Assembly: GCA_900317325.1 (NCBI GenBank)
Contig: ONGE01000005.1
Coordinates: 1 to 64,000, forward strand
Direction of reading: 5' to 3'
Length of the DNA stretch: 64,000 bases
Origin: an uncultured Prevotellaceae bacterium
GTDB taxonomy: Bacteria; Bacteroidota; Bacteroidia; Bacteroidales; Muribaculaceae
In this document: positions 35,214 to 43,454 of the stretch, piece by piece
Layout of the letters: each line of letters opens with the position of its first letter
Numbering within the stretch: the stretch's first letter is position 1
Made by a program: the position numbers and the translations under genes
The notes under the pieces: model-generated
Told to the model about the DNA's origin: nothing
Seen by the model: only the letters and a program-made list of their open reading frames with translations
Databases searched by the model: none

Positions 35214-35426
35214 AATGTTTAAAATATAATGCCTTGACTCCGTTGTCATCGGCATTGCAAAGTTCACACCCAAATGTATAACCAAAACGTATGATTTTAT
35301 AAGAAAAACAGACAATGAAGCCAATCAAGAAAAGCCCTGTAATCACTTGGATTACAGGACTTAACTATATAAGTAAAGAAAAATATTTTATAAGAAATAT
35401 AACTTATATATAATTCCCATACCTTT

Positions 35427-36341
35427 TCAGGGGAAGTTACGTTTCCATCGTGCTTCAATTTTGGTATTATTGGAGTATAGCGTGTCCCATTGGCCGCTTG
35501 TCAAAACCGACTTTTTCCAGTCCTTGACCTCATCAATGATAAGTGATGAGATTTGTCCCATGGCATAGTAGAACTTTAATTTCTTTTTTACCTGAATGAT
35601 GTCTGCAGGGAAATAGGCATTCTTGACCCAAACAAAGAAATCCTCATAATCACAGGGCTCGATAACGCCAGTCTCGACCAGGTAGGCATGGATCTTCTTT
35701 ACCCTCTCCTTTTTGGAAAACGTGAACGTTTTCTGACTCTCGGGCTGGCTCTCAAACTGGCTCTCGGGCTGACTCTCAGGCTGACTCTCGGGCTGACTCT
35801 CGGGCTTGCTCTCGGGCTGAATCTCAGCCTGGATCTCGGGCTCTCGGTCGTTCTTTTCAGATGGCGAGAAACTCAGGTCAATAGCATGGGGAATGCCCAG
35901 TCGTTCCAGCCGTTGCGACAGTTCATCGATAGCAAATTGATAAATACGCGACGAGTTGACGATTGCCTGGCCACTGAATATAGGCTTCCCAAGATAATAT
36001 ATCTGAGGAATATCACCATTATAGTTTGGAGAGAGCTTGATGCATTTGAGCACATAATCGAATGCATTCTGCATCGTTTCTTGGTTGATCTGCTGCAATA
36101 GGTCAATCAACATTTGCATCATCACAGGGTTAAACCCTGCAGTGGCGTCGCTAAGGCGCTTAAGCTCGTCCTCATCCCCGCCAAACGGCCTGCCAAACTC
36201 CTCTATTTTCAATTCTATGCCTCTTTCACTAGTAGTGACATGTGGCGTGACTTTCACATAAGCGTAATTAACGTAAGTCTCCAAACGATCATTGATTTCC
36301 TCCTCGGTGAGTTTTCTCTTATTGGGTTCTTCTTTTGCCAT
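35427..36341 (-). CDS. Element-borne hypothetical with PESQ tandem repeats
   Basis: 304 residues, no signal. The N-terminal domain (about 1-165) is helical and acidic. About nine four-residue units (PESQ and variants, residues about 170-203) form a flexible linker, and a C-terminal domain (about 205-304; KKERVKKIHAYLVETGVIEP, WVKNAYFPADIIQ) follows. I do not recognise the family. Located between the integrase (24 bases away) and the excisionase-like gene. Confidence 0.65.
   Translation of the reverse strand: MAKEEPNKRKLTEEEINDRLETYVNYAYVKVTPHVTTSERGIELKIEEFGRPFGGDEDELKRLSDATAGFNPVMMQMLIDLLQQINQETMQNAFDYVLKCIKLSPNYNGDIPQIYYLGKPIFSGQAIVNSSRIYQFAIDELSQRLERLGIPHAIDLSFSPSEKNDREPEIQAEIQPESKPESQPESQPESQPESQFESQPESQKTFTFSKKERVKKIHAYLVETGVIEPCDYEDFFVWVKNAYFPADIIQVKKKLKFYYAMGQISSLIIDEVKDWKKSVLTSGQWDTLYSNNTKIEARWKRNFP
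35738..35850. repeat. 12-bp tandem repeats encoding PESQ units
   Basis: About nine imperfect copies of a 12-base unit (plus-strand form TGACTCTCGGGC) inside the hypothetical gene. Copy number could change by slippage without shifting the frame. Confidence 0.8.
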
Positions 36342-36365
36342 TGTTTCTCGATGTATTATGTCATG

Positions 36366-37724
36366 CTATTGTTGTCCATTGTCAAAGAATTTGAAGAATG
36401 ACTCGATTTGGTGTTTTCTTAGTTCCTCGGGATCTTTCTCGATATAAATCCTAAACACCTCCTCTGTCTCATGGCCGGTGATGCCCATGATGATTTGTGT
36501 CGGCCAGTTGCGTTCAAACATATTAGTAGCGAAACTGCGGCGGCCACTGTGAGAAGTCACGAGATTATAGAATTTCTCGCTTAACGTAGTCTTCTCGGCA
36601 TTCAATGTCCGTTCCAACTCCACAGTCTCACCAAAACCCGCATCTTGGCCATCATCAGTTTCTGAGATAGTCTTGCAGACATCTTTGATGAAGTTATTGA
36701 ACTTCTGATTACTGATAGGAGCAGGGAAACCATCCTTGTATTTTTCCAGCAATGGCTCAACTTCAGGCAATACCGGAATATAAACGAGTGCACCCGTTTT
36801 CGTTTGCTTAACTTTGAAAAAGCGGTGCTTCCCGTCATCTGTTGTATCGATATTGTCCGGAATAAGTTGACCCAAATCACTATATCGTTGGCCGGTCCAA
36901 CACAACAACAAGAATTGGTCCCTTACACGATCCATGTAACCGTTTAATTGTGCATTAGCCATCACGTGAAGCTTGTTCTCATCCAGATATACATTCTTCA
37001 CTCGCTCGTGCAGCACCTTGCACTTGCCACGAACAATGAAGGCACACTTGGCAGCCTGCTCGGGATCGTCAATTCGCTTGCGCAGAACAGTCTTCAAGCT
37101 CTTGATATGCTTCCCTACACTATTTTTACGCAGTCCCTGGTCGTACAGGAATTTCACAAACGCGGCATACCAACGCTCATTAAGCTCATCAGTTTCATAA
37201 TCGGCCACGGAAGAATGTTTGCAAAACTTCTTGAGCCAGCCCTCAACCTGGGCATAGACACGGACGGAACTCGGCTTGAGGCGTTCTCCGTTATCATTCA
37301 GCAATCTTCCTTCCTTGCCATCCAAGCAGAATTCATGCACAATTTGCATGAGTGTCTTGCTTTTCTTCTTTTTCAGTTCTGATTTTTTAGGATGCAGGAA
37401 ATTATTCGTTTCCTCCAAGAGCCATAATTTCAGTTCCTCTGAACTCCTTCCGTTGAGACCGCCCTGCGCGGTATAAGCTTCGAGCAGGTGGGCTTTAAGG
37501 TTGGTTATTCTTTTGTTGATTTTCGCGTTCCGCTCACGTTGATCATCATCTGGCACCTGTTTGATTGACGTGCTCAGTTTTTGCGTCTTGGGCGACCAGT
37601 ACTCCCTAATGATATGGATGCCAGTTGAGAAAAACGGCTTTATGGTCTGCGTCGCGCTAAAGCGGAAGCGCACTTCTGCTTCTGCTCCACCACCTTTGCT
37701 GATTGATATTTGTATGCCTGCCAT
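36366..37724 (-). CDS. Tyrosine-type site-specific integrase
   Basis: 452 residues from the ATG at 37724; the -7 box at 37743-37750 excludes the longer frame. Order: arm-binding domain (about 1-95), SAM-like core-binding domain (about 105-205), catalytic domain (about 225-445). Catalytic residues are visible: Arg in LLLCWTGQRYSDLGQL, His-x-x-Arg in TSHSGRRSFATN, His in GITGHETEEV, and Tyr in RIYIEK. It cuts and rejoins DNA to integrate and excise the element. The family is common in Bacteroidales integrative elements. Confidence 0.9.
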   Translation of the reverse strand: MAGIQISISKGGGAEAEVRFRFSATQTIKPFFSTGIHIIREYWSPKTQKLSTSIKQVPDDDQRERNAKINKRITNLKAHLLEAYTAQGGLNGRSSEELKLWLLEETNNFLHPKKSELKKKKSKTLMQIVHEFCLDGKEGRLLNDNGERLKPSSVRVYAQVEGWLKKFCKHSSVADYETDELNERWYAAFVKFLYDQGLRKNSVGKHIKSLKTVLRKRIDDPEQAAKCAFIVRGKCKVLHERVKNVYLDENKLHVMANAQLNGYMDRVRDQFLLLCWTGQRYSDLGQLIPDNIDTTDDGKHRFFKVKQTKTGALVYIPVLPEVEPLLEKYKDGFPAPISNQKFNNFIKDVCKTISETDDGQDAGFGETVELERTLNAEKTTLSEKFYNLVTSHSGRRSFATNMFERNWPTQIIMGITGHETEEVFRIYIEKDPEELRKHQIESFFKFFDNGQQ

Positions 37725-37742
37725 TATTGTAATTTTGTTCTG

Positions 37743-37750
37743 CAAAGATA
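37743..37750 (-). promoter_or_regulatory. -7 box TATCTTTG of the integrase gene
   Basis: Perfect TAnnTTTG match 19 bases upstream of the ATG at 37724. It overlaps the upstream ATG ending at 37745, so translation cannot start there. Confidence 0.6.
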
Positions 37751-37927
37751 CAAAAGAAATTTATTCCGTTGTCATTCTGTTGTCATAAAAATGGTAAAAT
37801 AATGTCAATACATTGTCAGGCTATGTCTGATTGGCTTGAATTATCTATCAGACATTCAGTGATTTATGATGAAATTATCATGATACATCCTATCCATGGA
37901 TGGAGTCCGCTATGCTCCACAATCAAT

Positions 37928-37961
37928 AATAAGCGACTGAACTTCAGCCGCTTATTTTTTT
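37928..37961 (+). terminator. Strong plus-strand terminator without an evident gene
   Basis: AATAAGCG and CGCTTATT arms flank an inner CTGAA-C-TTCAG palindrome, followed by a T-run (TTTTTT). No plus-strand gene ends before it, so it may belong to a gene or RNA interrupted by the element. Confidence 0.65.
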
Positions 37962-38042
37962 GTTATTTTGGAAAATCCTTATACTCATCCTTTCTTATCT
38001 TAAATTGTTGTAGCTGTATTTGGTATGCAGCGATTTTAGTTG

Positions 38043-38183
38043 AATTTGGTGGCGCCTCAACTTAAAAAAGAATAAATTCTTTTGTTCAGTGTTCGGCTTG
38101 CACAAATTTTTGATAAATTTGGTGGCGCCTCAACTTAAAAAAGAATAAATTCTTTTATTCAGTGTTCGGCTTGCACAAATTTT
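38043..38183 (+). repeat. Two 68-bp direct repeats in tandem (period 73) upstream of dxr
   Basis: Copies 38043-38110 and 38116-38183 differ at one base (G at 38084, A at 38157). Each includes AAAAGAATAAATTCTTTT, a 7-base-arm palindrome. Each is followed at the same offset by a -7 box: TAAATTTG (38114-38121) and TAATTTTG (38187-38194). So the promoter region of dxr has been duplicated. Confidence 0.85.
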
Positions 38184-38186
38184 GTG

Positions 38187-38194
38187 TAATTTTG
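38187..38194 (+). promoter_or_regulatory. -7 box TAATTTTG, proximal promoter of dxr
   Basis: Perfect TAnnTTTG match 61 bases before the dxr ATG. Its twin TAAATTTG lies exactly one repeat period (73 bases) upstream at 38114-38121. Confidence 0.65.
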
Positions 38195-38254
38195 CCGATT
38201 GGTTGCAATGACAGGCCTCTAGGGCTTGATGCACTAAATCGACAAATAAAGGAA

Positions 38255-39433
38255 ATGACGAACAAACGGAACATAGCGGTGCTGGGCAGCACCGGTTCGA
38301 TTGGCAAGCAGACGCTTGACATCATCACCGAGTATCCTGACTTGTTTGAGGTCGGGTTGCTGGTGGCCCGCAGCAGTGCTGATCTGCTGATTGCCCAAGC
38401 ACGACTCATGCGCCCGCGCATGGTCATTATCGCCGATGAACAGTATTATGAGTACGTGAGTGACGCGTTGCAGGACACGGGCATCGAGGTGGCTACCGGT
38501 AGCGCCTCCATTGCCCAGGCCGTCACTGCCCCCGAAATCGACACGGTGGTCACTGCCATGGTCGGCTACAGTGGTCTTGAGTCCACAATTGCCGCTATTA
38601 ATGCGGGCAAGCGTATCGCTCTGGCCAATAAAGAGACGCTGGTGGTAGCCGGTGAGTTGATTGACCGGTTACTGAAGGATTCCTCGAGTGTGCTCTACCC
38701 TGTGGATAGCGAACACGGAGCCTTTTATCAGTGCCTGGTGGGCGAGCGACACGAGGATATCGACAAACTGTTGCTTACCGCATCGGGTGGTCCCTTCCGC
38801 ACATTGCCTAAAGCGCAACTGGCCAACGTCACTGCTGCCGATGCCTTGAAGCATCCCAACTGGTCGATGGGTGCCAAGATTACCATCGACTCGGCCACAA
38901 TGATGAACAAGGGCTTCGAGATGATTGAGGCCCGTTGGCTGTTCGGTGTGATGCCCGACGATATCGAGATCATGGTGCATCCGCAAAGTATTGTTCACTC
39001 GATGGTCGCATTTAAGGACGGCTCGGTGAAAGCTCAACTGGGTTTGCCCGACATGCACCTGCCCATCCGCTATGCCTTGGGTCTGCCGGATCGTCGCCTT
39101 GCCAGTGATTGCCGCAAGATGACCTTGGAGGACATGGCGACGCTGACGTTTGAACGCCCCGACTTCGACAAGTTCCCGCTGCTGGGCACGGCCTATTCGG
39201 CTGCACGCAAGGGCGGAACTGCCCCCTGTGTCATGAATGCCGCCAACGAAATTGCAGTGGCATCGTTTTTGCAGAACAGAATCAGATTTACTGACATATA
39301 TAATATAATAGAGAAAACCATGGAGAAGGCGCCCTTTATCGAGCATCCCACCTACGACGACTATGTCGCAAGTAATGCCGACGCCCGTGCTCGAGCCGAA
39401 GAAATTGTTAACAGATTAGAAAACAGAGATTAA
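38255..39433 (+). CDS. dxr: 1-deoxy-D-xylulose 5-phosphate reductoisomerase
   Basis: 392 residues from the ATG at 38255; the -7 box at 38187 rules out the upstream extension. NADPH-binding GSTGSIGKQT is at the N-terminus. Metal/substrate motifs are NKETLVVAGE, VDSEHGAFYQCL and TIDSATMMNKGFEMIEA, with a HPQSIVHSMVAF segment and a C-terminal helical domain. The enzyme converts DXP to 2-C-methyl-D-erythritol 4-phosphate, the first committed step of the MEP isoprenoid pathway, in the cytoplasm. Next to rseP, as in many Bacteroidetes. Confidence 0.97.
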   Translation: MTNKRNIAVLGSTGSIGKQTLDIITEYPDLFEVGLLVARSSADLLIAQARLMRPRMVIIADEQYYEYVSDALQDTGIEVATGSASIAQAVTAPEIDTVVTAMVGYSGLESTIAAINAGKRIALANKETLVVAGELIDRLLKDSSSVLYPVDSEHGAFYQCLVGERHEDIDKLLLTASGGPFRTLPKAQLANVTAADALKHPNWSMGAKITIDSATMMNKGFEMIEARWLFGVMPDDIEIMVHPQSIVHSMVAFKDGSVKAQLGLPDMHLPIRYALGLPDRRLASDCRKMTLEDMATLTFERPDFDKFPLLGTAYSAARKGGTAPCVMNAANEIAVASFLQNRIRFTDIYNIIEKTMEKAPFIEHPTYDDYVASNADARARAEEIVNRLENRD

Positions 39434-39442
39434 TATCATAAA

Positions 39443-40963
39443 ATGGAACTATCATTAATATTATTGGCATCAACATTCTGGATCAAAACCTTCGAGATGC
39501 TTTTGGCATTGAGTATCTTGGTTGTCTTTCATGAGTTTGGACATTATTTCTTTGCCCGCATCTTCGGTGTTTGGGTCGAGAAGTTCTATATGTTCTTCAA
39601 TTACAAAGTGAGCATCCTGAAATGGAAACCGGGTAAATACCTCAAGTGGTTCTCTACTGGCAACGAGATGGGTGCCATGGAAGCTCCTGTGGAGAGACAA
39701 ATTGAAGCACGCGAAGTGAAACAGATTGAATCCACGAAAGCTAAGAAAGCAAAACAAATAGAAGCGGACGCCAATAATGAAAACAAGAATTCCTGGCGAG
39801 CCACCGAATATGGCATCGGCTGGATTCCCCTGGGTGGATATTGTGCCATTGCCGGCATGATTGACGAGTCGATGAATACCGAGGCCATGAAACAGCCGGC
39901 CAAGCCCTATGAATTCCGCAGCAAGCCCGCATGGCAGCGCTTGTTCATCATGCTGGGTGGTGTGCTGTTCAATCTGTTGCTGGCCATGATCATCTATGCC
40001 GGCATCGTGTATGCTGTCGGCGAGCAGTTCGTTAAGTTCACCGACGCCACCGAGGGTATGGAGTATTGTGAGAGCGCCCACAATGTGGGATTCATTGATG
40101 GTGACATTCCCCTTACTGCCGACGGTCACGAGTTGGAATATCTGAACGCCGATGATCTGCAGAACATGCTGTCGGCCAAGCAGGTTACGGTATTGCGCAA
40201 TCATAAGGATACAGTATCCATCGACATTCCCAAGGATTTCATTTTCCGAGCCAACGATGATGCCCAGAAGGGCCAACCTTTCATGGCTTATCGTTTACCG
40301 GTTGTCGTATCCCAGACTCAACCCAGGATGGGCGGCGAGAAAGCCGGTCTGCAAGATGGCGACCGCATGATGGCCGTCAATGGTGTGCCCACGCCCAGTT
40401 ACACCGAGTTCACCACTGAGTTGGAGAAAAACAAGGGCAAAAACATCACCTTGGATTATCAACGCAACGGCAAGACGCTGACAGCCGTAAACGTGCCTAT
40501 CGACAATGCCGGAAAGCTGGGTATCCTGCTCACCGACCCCACCAAGATTTACAAAACCACTGTCATCCATTATAACATCCTGCAATCGATTCCCCGCGGC
40601 ATCGAGATGGGATGGACCAAGATGGTGAATTACGTTAAGCAGCTGAAGCTTATTTTCACTCCTGAAGGAGCTCAGAGCTTGGGTGGCTTCGGCACCATCG
40701 GCAGCATTTTCCCTGCCTCTTGGAATTGGGTGGATTTCTGGAACATTACCGCCTTCATCTCGGTTATCCTGGCTGTGATGAACGTGTTGCCGATTCCTGC
40801 CCTCGACGGTGGTCACGTGATGTTCCTGCTCTATGAGATCATCACCCGCCGCCAGCCCAGCGTGAAATTTCTTGAGAGGGCTCAATATGTGGGCATGGCC
40901 TTGCTGTTGGCCCTGTTGTTGTTCGCAAATGGAAATGACATCTACAGATTCTTGTTCAAATGA
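39443..40963 (+). CDS. rseP: RseP-family intramembrane zinc metalloprotease
   Basis: 506 residues. The HExxH motif sits in the first membrane segment (VVFHEFGHYFFARIF). A charged Lys/Glu-rich insertion follows (about 75-112), then GWIPLGGYCAIAGM, a PDZ-like domain (about 285-365; KAGLQDGDRMMAVNGVPTP), and the second metal site LPIPALDGGH near the C-terminus. Site-2 proteases cleave membrane-bound anti-sigma factors, so the FecR-like protein at 22848 is a conceivable substrate. Nine bases after dxr; probably cotranscribed with it. Confidence 0.92.
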   Translation: MELSLILLASTFWIKTFEMLLALSILVVFHEFGHYFFARIFGVWVEKFYMFFNYKVSILKWKPGKYLKWFSTGNEMGAMEAPVERQIEAREVKQIESTKAKKAKQIEADANNENKNSWRATEYGIGWIPLGGYCAIAGMIDESMNTEAMKQPAKPYEFRSKPAWQRLFIMLGGVLFNLLLAMIIYAGIVYAVGEQFVKFTDATEGMEYCESAHNVGFIDGDIPLTADGHELEYLNADDLQNMLSAKQVTVLRNHKDTVSIDIPKDFIFRANDDAQKGQPFMAYRLPVVVSQTQPRMGGEKAGLQDGDRMMAVNGVPTPSYTEFTTELEKNKGKNITLDYQRNGKTLTAVNVPIDNAGKLGILLTDPTKIYKTTVIHYNILQSIPRGIEMGWTKMVNYVKQLKLIFTPEGAQSLGGFGTIGSIFPASWNWVDFWNITAFISVILAVMNVLPIPALDGGHVMFLLYEIITRRQPSVKFLERAQYVGMALLLALLLFANGNDIYRFLFK

Positions 40964-42147
40964 CCTATAAAACTGTAACTCTCAAGCGCGGCAAGGAAGA
41001 ATCGCTGTTGCGCTTACACCCATGGGTGTTTTCGGGTGCCATCGCAGCAGCCGACGAGACTATCGAGGAGGGCGACCTGGTGACGGTCTATGCCCACGAC
41101 GGCACCCTCATCGGTAACGGCCATTCCCAAATCGGGAGCATTGCCGTGAGAATGCTCACCTTTGACGACACTGCCATCGATGAGGCCTTCTACGAGCAAC
41201 GGCTTAACGATGCTTATCGCATGCGTCAAGCATTGGGTCTCCAGCGTGAAGACAATAACGCTTATCGCCTCGTGCATGGCGAGGGTGATTTTCTGCCCGG
41301 ACTGGTGGTCGATATCTATGGACCCACCGCCGTGATGCAGGCACATTCTCCAGGCATGCACTTTGCCCGCAACATGATTGCTCAAGCATTGACCAAACTG
41401 CCCGGAGGCATCATCCGCAACGTCTATTACAAGAGCGAGACCACCCTGCCCTACAAAGCCCATCTTGACCCGATGAACGATTACATCATCGGCGGCATGG
41501 AGACCGACGAGGCCCTGGAGAACGGATTGCGTTTCCACGTTGATTGGCTCAAGGGTCAGAAGACTGGTTTCTTTGTGGATCAACGCGAGAACCGTCGCCT
41601 GTTGGAACACTACAGCCACGGTCGCAAGGTGCTCAACATGTTCTGCTATACGGGCGGTTTCTCGGTATATGCCCTGCGAGGTGGCGCTCAGCTCGTCCAC
41701 TCGGTCGACAGTTCGGCCAAGGCAGTGCGTCTGACCGATGACAACGTGACTCTGAATTTCGCTCCTGACGATACGCGTCATAAATCCTTTGCCGAGGATG
41801 CCTTTAAGTTCCTTGACAATATGGAGGCTGACGCATACGATCTCATTATTCTGGATCCGCCGGCTTTTGCCAAGCACAAGAGCGCATTGCGAAATGCCCT
41901 GGTGGGTTACCGCCGCTTGAATGCCAAGGCGCTGGAGAAAATCGCTCCTGGCAGCATCCTGTTCACATTCTCCTGCTCTCAGGCGGTAAGCAAGGAGCAG
42001 TTCAGGTTGGCAGTATTCAGTGCAGCCGCCCAGACCAAGCGCAAGGTTCGCATCCTGCACCAGTTGACCCAACCTGCCGACCACCCCATCAACATCTATC
42101 ACCCTGAGGGTGAGTACCTGAAGGGTCTGGTACTCTATGTCGAATAA
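40960..42147 (+). CDS. Class I SAM-dependent rRNA methyltransferase (RlmI-like)
   Basis: 395 residues: a PUA-like domain (1-75; HPWVFSGAIAAADETIEEGDLV), an EEHEA-type linker, and a Rossmann methyltransferase. The methyltransferase shows VDQRENRRLLEHYSHGRKVL, NMFCYTGGFSVYALRGGA, LIILDPPAFAKHKSAL and FTFSCSQAVSKEQF, including the catalytic Cys. It likely methylates C5 of a cytosine in 23S rRNA, as E. coli RlmI does at C1962. Its ATG overlaps the rseP stop by 4 bases. Confidence 0.88.
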   Translation: MTYKTVTLKRGKEESLLRLHPWVFSGAIAAADETIEEGDLVTVYAHDGTLIGNGHSQIGSIAVRMLTFDDTAIDEAFYEQRLNDAYRMRQALGLQREDNNAYRLVHGEGDFLPGLVVDIYGPTAVMQAHSPGMHFARNMIAQALTKLPGGIIRNVYYKSETTLPYKAHLDPMNDYIIGGMETDEALENGLRFHVDWLKGQKTGFFVDQRENRRLLEHYSHGRKVLNMFCYTGGFSVYALRGGAQLVHSVDSSAKAVRLTDDNVTLNFAPDDTRHKSFAEDAFKFLDNMEADAYDLIILDPPAFAKHKSALRNALVGYRRLNAKALEKIAPGSILFTFSCSQAVSKEQFRLAVFSAAAQTKRKVRILHQLTQPADHPINIYHPEGEYLKGLVLYVE

Positions 42148-42180
42148 TCATTAAATATCAATCATAATACATTTAAGACA

Positions 42181-42645
42181 ATGAAGAAGATTTTTTTCTT
42201 TATCGCAGCTGTGGCGCTGATGGCCATGACCTCATGTAATGAGAAACCTGCCAAAACCGCCGACGATGCAAGCAATGCCCCTGCTACCGAGCAGGTTGAC
42301 ACCAACAAAGATGCCTCTAAACCCAAGATTGACGTTGAGAAGGCTAAGCCCACCGAAGATGGCAAAGACCACATCGTGGGAGAGTTCAACACCAAGGAGT
42401 ATCAGGTGCGTATTGAGAACCTTGCCGATGGTACCTACCGCGTGAGCATGTGGAAGCCCGGTCAGGACAAGAGCGGCAAGCCCGATCAGGTTGCCGAGTC
42501 CAAGAAGTGCGTGATGAAAGACGGTGCTTACCTGATGCAGACCGCCGATGGCAAGAATTACATCATCAGCACCAAAGCCGGCACAGAGAGCCTCATCATC
42601 ATGGATGACAAGGGCGTGATTTACAACGGTAAAGGCGTCAAATGA
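42181..42645 (+). CDS. Small hypothetical lipoprotein
   Basis: 154 residues: signal with lipobox MAMTSCNEK, then a low-complexity Lys/Asp/Ala/Thr linker (about 23-62) and a compact beta domain (about 63-154; HIVGEFNTKEYQVRIENLADGTYRVSMW, then IIMDDKGVIYNGKGVK). No known domain is recognised. A 33-base gap separates it from the methyltransferase. Its stop overlaps the next frame's first ATG (42642) by 4 bases. Confidence 0.7.
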   Translation: MKKIFFFIAAVALMAMTSCNEKPAKTADDASNAPATEQVDTNKDASKPKIDVEKAKPTEDGKDHIVGEFNTKEYQVRIENLADGTYRVSMWKPGQDKSGKPDQVAESKKCVMKDGAYLMQTADGKNYIISTKAGTESLIIMDDKGVIYNGKGVK

Positions 42646-42656
42646 TTAAGAACACG

Positions 42657-43427
42657 ATGAAAAATACTGTTCTTATCATTTCTCTCCTGGCCTTGATTCT
42701 GGCCTCTTGCTCCAAACTTGAACGCAACGAGAAGAAGTTTTACAAGGGGATGCAGGACGAGGACTACGAGACCTCGATTCAGGCATTCAACGAGTTCGCC
42801 GACTGGATGCAGCGTGATAAATCCACGATGACCTATGACTTCAAGTTGATGCGTGAGAAAATGGGCATGAAGATTGCTACCAGCGAGGATGGCAAGTTGC
42901 GTTGTTACAGCTTGCCTACCAATGTCAACGACACGATACAGGTCTATGCCAACATTATTCAATGGACGGCTGGCGATAATTTTGTCGGTTTCAATGGCCC
43001 CATCGACAAGCTGCTTGCAGGTCGTAATGCCAATATCAAGAAGGAATCGACCATGGCTCACTGCATCGACACGATATTTGAGCTCAAAGCCACTAATCCC
43101 ACGGTCTATCTGATCATGCAATCCTACAGGAACACGTACGGCAGGAACAGGGCTTATGTGTCGGCTGCTTTTGTCGATGGCGTTGTCCTCAGATTGCTGC
43201 CCTTCTTCTTCGACGGTACAGAGATTGCCGGCAACTATGAGTACAATGGAGCCGCCAAGCCCAGTATCAATGATTTGTTCAAGTGGGACGAGAAAACCCT
43301 TCAGTTCAAGGTGTATCAAACCGATGACAATTATAACATCATCCCCGGCAAGTATGCCGTTTATCAGCTTGACAAGCACCGCTTTGTGCGTCTTCCTGAA
43401 CAGGACCAATCCACGATTAACAACTAA
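42657..43427 (+). CDS. Hypothetical lipoprotein
   Basis: 256 residues from the ATG at 42657 (MKNTVLIISLLALILASC); an ATG at 42642 is also possible and would overlap the previous stop. The lipidated Cys is about residue 18. The mature part is mixed alpha/beta (RNEKKFYKGMQDEDYETSIQAFNEF, LRCYSLPTNVNDTIQVYANIIQ). No named family recognised. It lies between another lipoprotein and a DPP III-like peptidase, and all three face the same way. Confidence 0.7.
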   Translation: MKNTVLIISLLALILASCSKLERNEKKFYKGMQDEDYETSIQAFNEFADWMQRDKSTMTYDFKLMREKMGMKIATSEDGKLRCYSLPTNVNDTIQVYANIIQWTAGDNFVGFNGPIDKLLAGRNANIKKESTMAHCIDTIFELKATNPTVYLIMQSYRNTYGRNRAYVSAAFVDGVVLRLLPFFFDGTEIAGNYEYNGAAKPSINDLFKWDEKTLQFKVYQTDDNYNIIPGKYAVYQLDKHRFVRLPEQDQSTINN

Positions 43428-43454
43428 AAACCATATCAACTTAACTGTTTCTCT

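Larger units (their letters stand above)
32420..37750 (-). mobile_element. Small integrative element, no relaxase seen
   Basis: Five minus-strand genes: tyrosine integrase, a helical hypothetical with PESQ repeats, an HTH/excisionase-like protein, a RecA-like AAA ATPase, and a TOPRIM/primase-like protein. This order is the core of Bacteroidales integrative mobilizable elements, but the mobilization genes that usually follow are absent. The left end abuts the LuxR gene (32385) with only 34 bases between. No pair of matching attachment sites could be found by eye, so the element may be truncated. Ends are approximate. Confidence 0.65.

Noticed and set aside
35738-35850. Regular repeats as a CRISPR array
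   Set aside because: Units are 12 bases without spacers and encode PESQ in frame inside a gene.
37880-37920. Possible tRNA or tmRNA 3' end as the element's attachment site
   Set aside because: The text GGAGTCCGCTATGCTCCA lacks a T-loop (TTCRA) and cloverleaf pairing; no 5' part is present.
37769-38065. Plus-strand 98-codon frame between the integrase and dxr
   Set aside because: It runs through the terminator hairpin, has many Cys and Ser without pattern and no signal or domain.
41014-42102. 362-codon minus-strand frame opposite the rRNA methyltransferase
   Set aside because: Antisense shadow of a well-recognised enzyme; no family features and no promoter.
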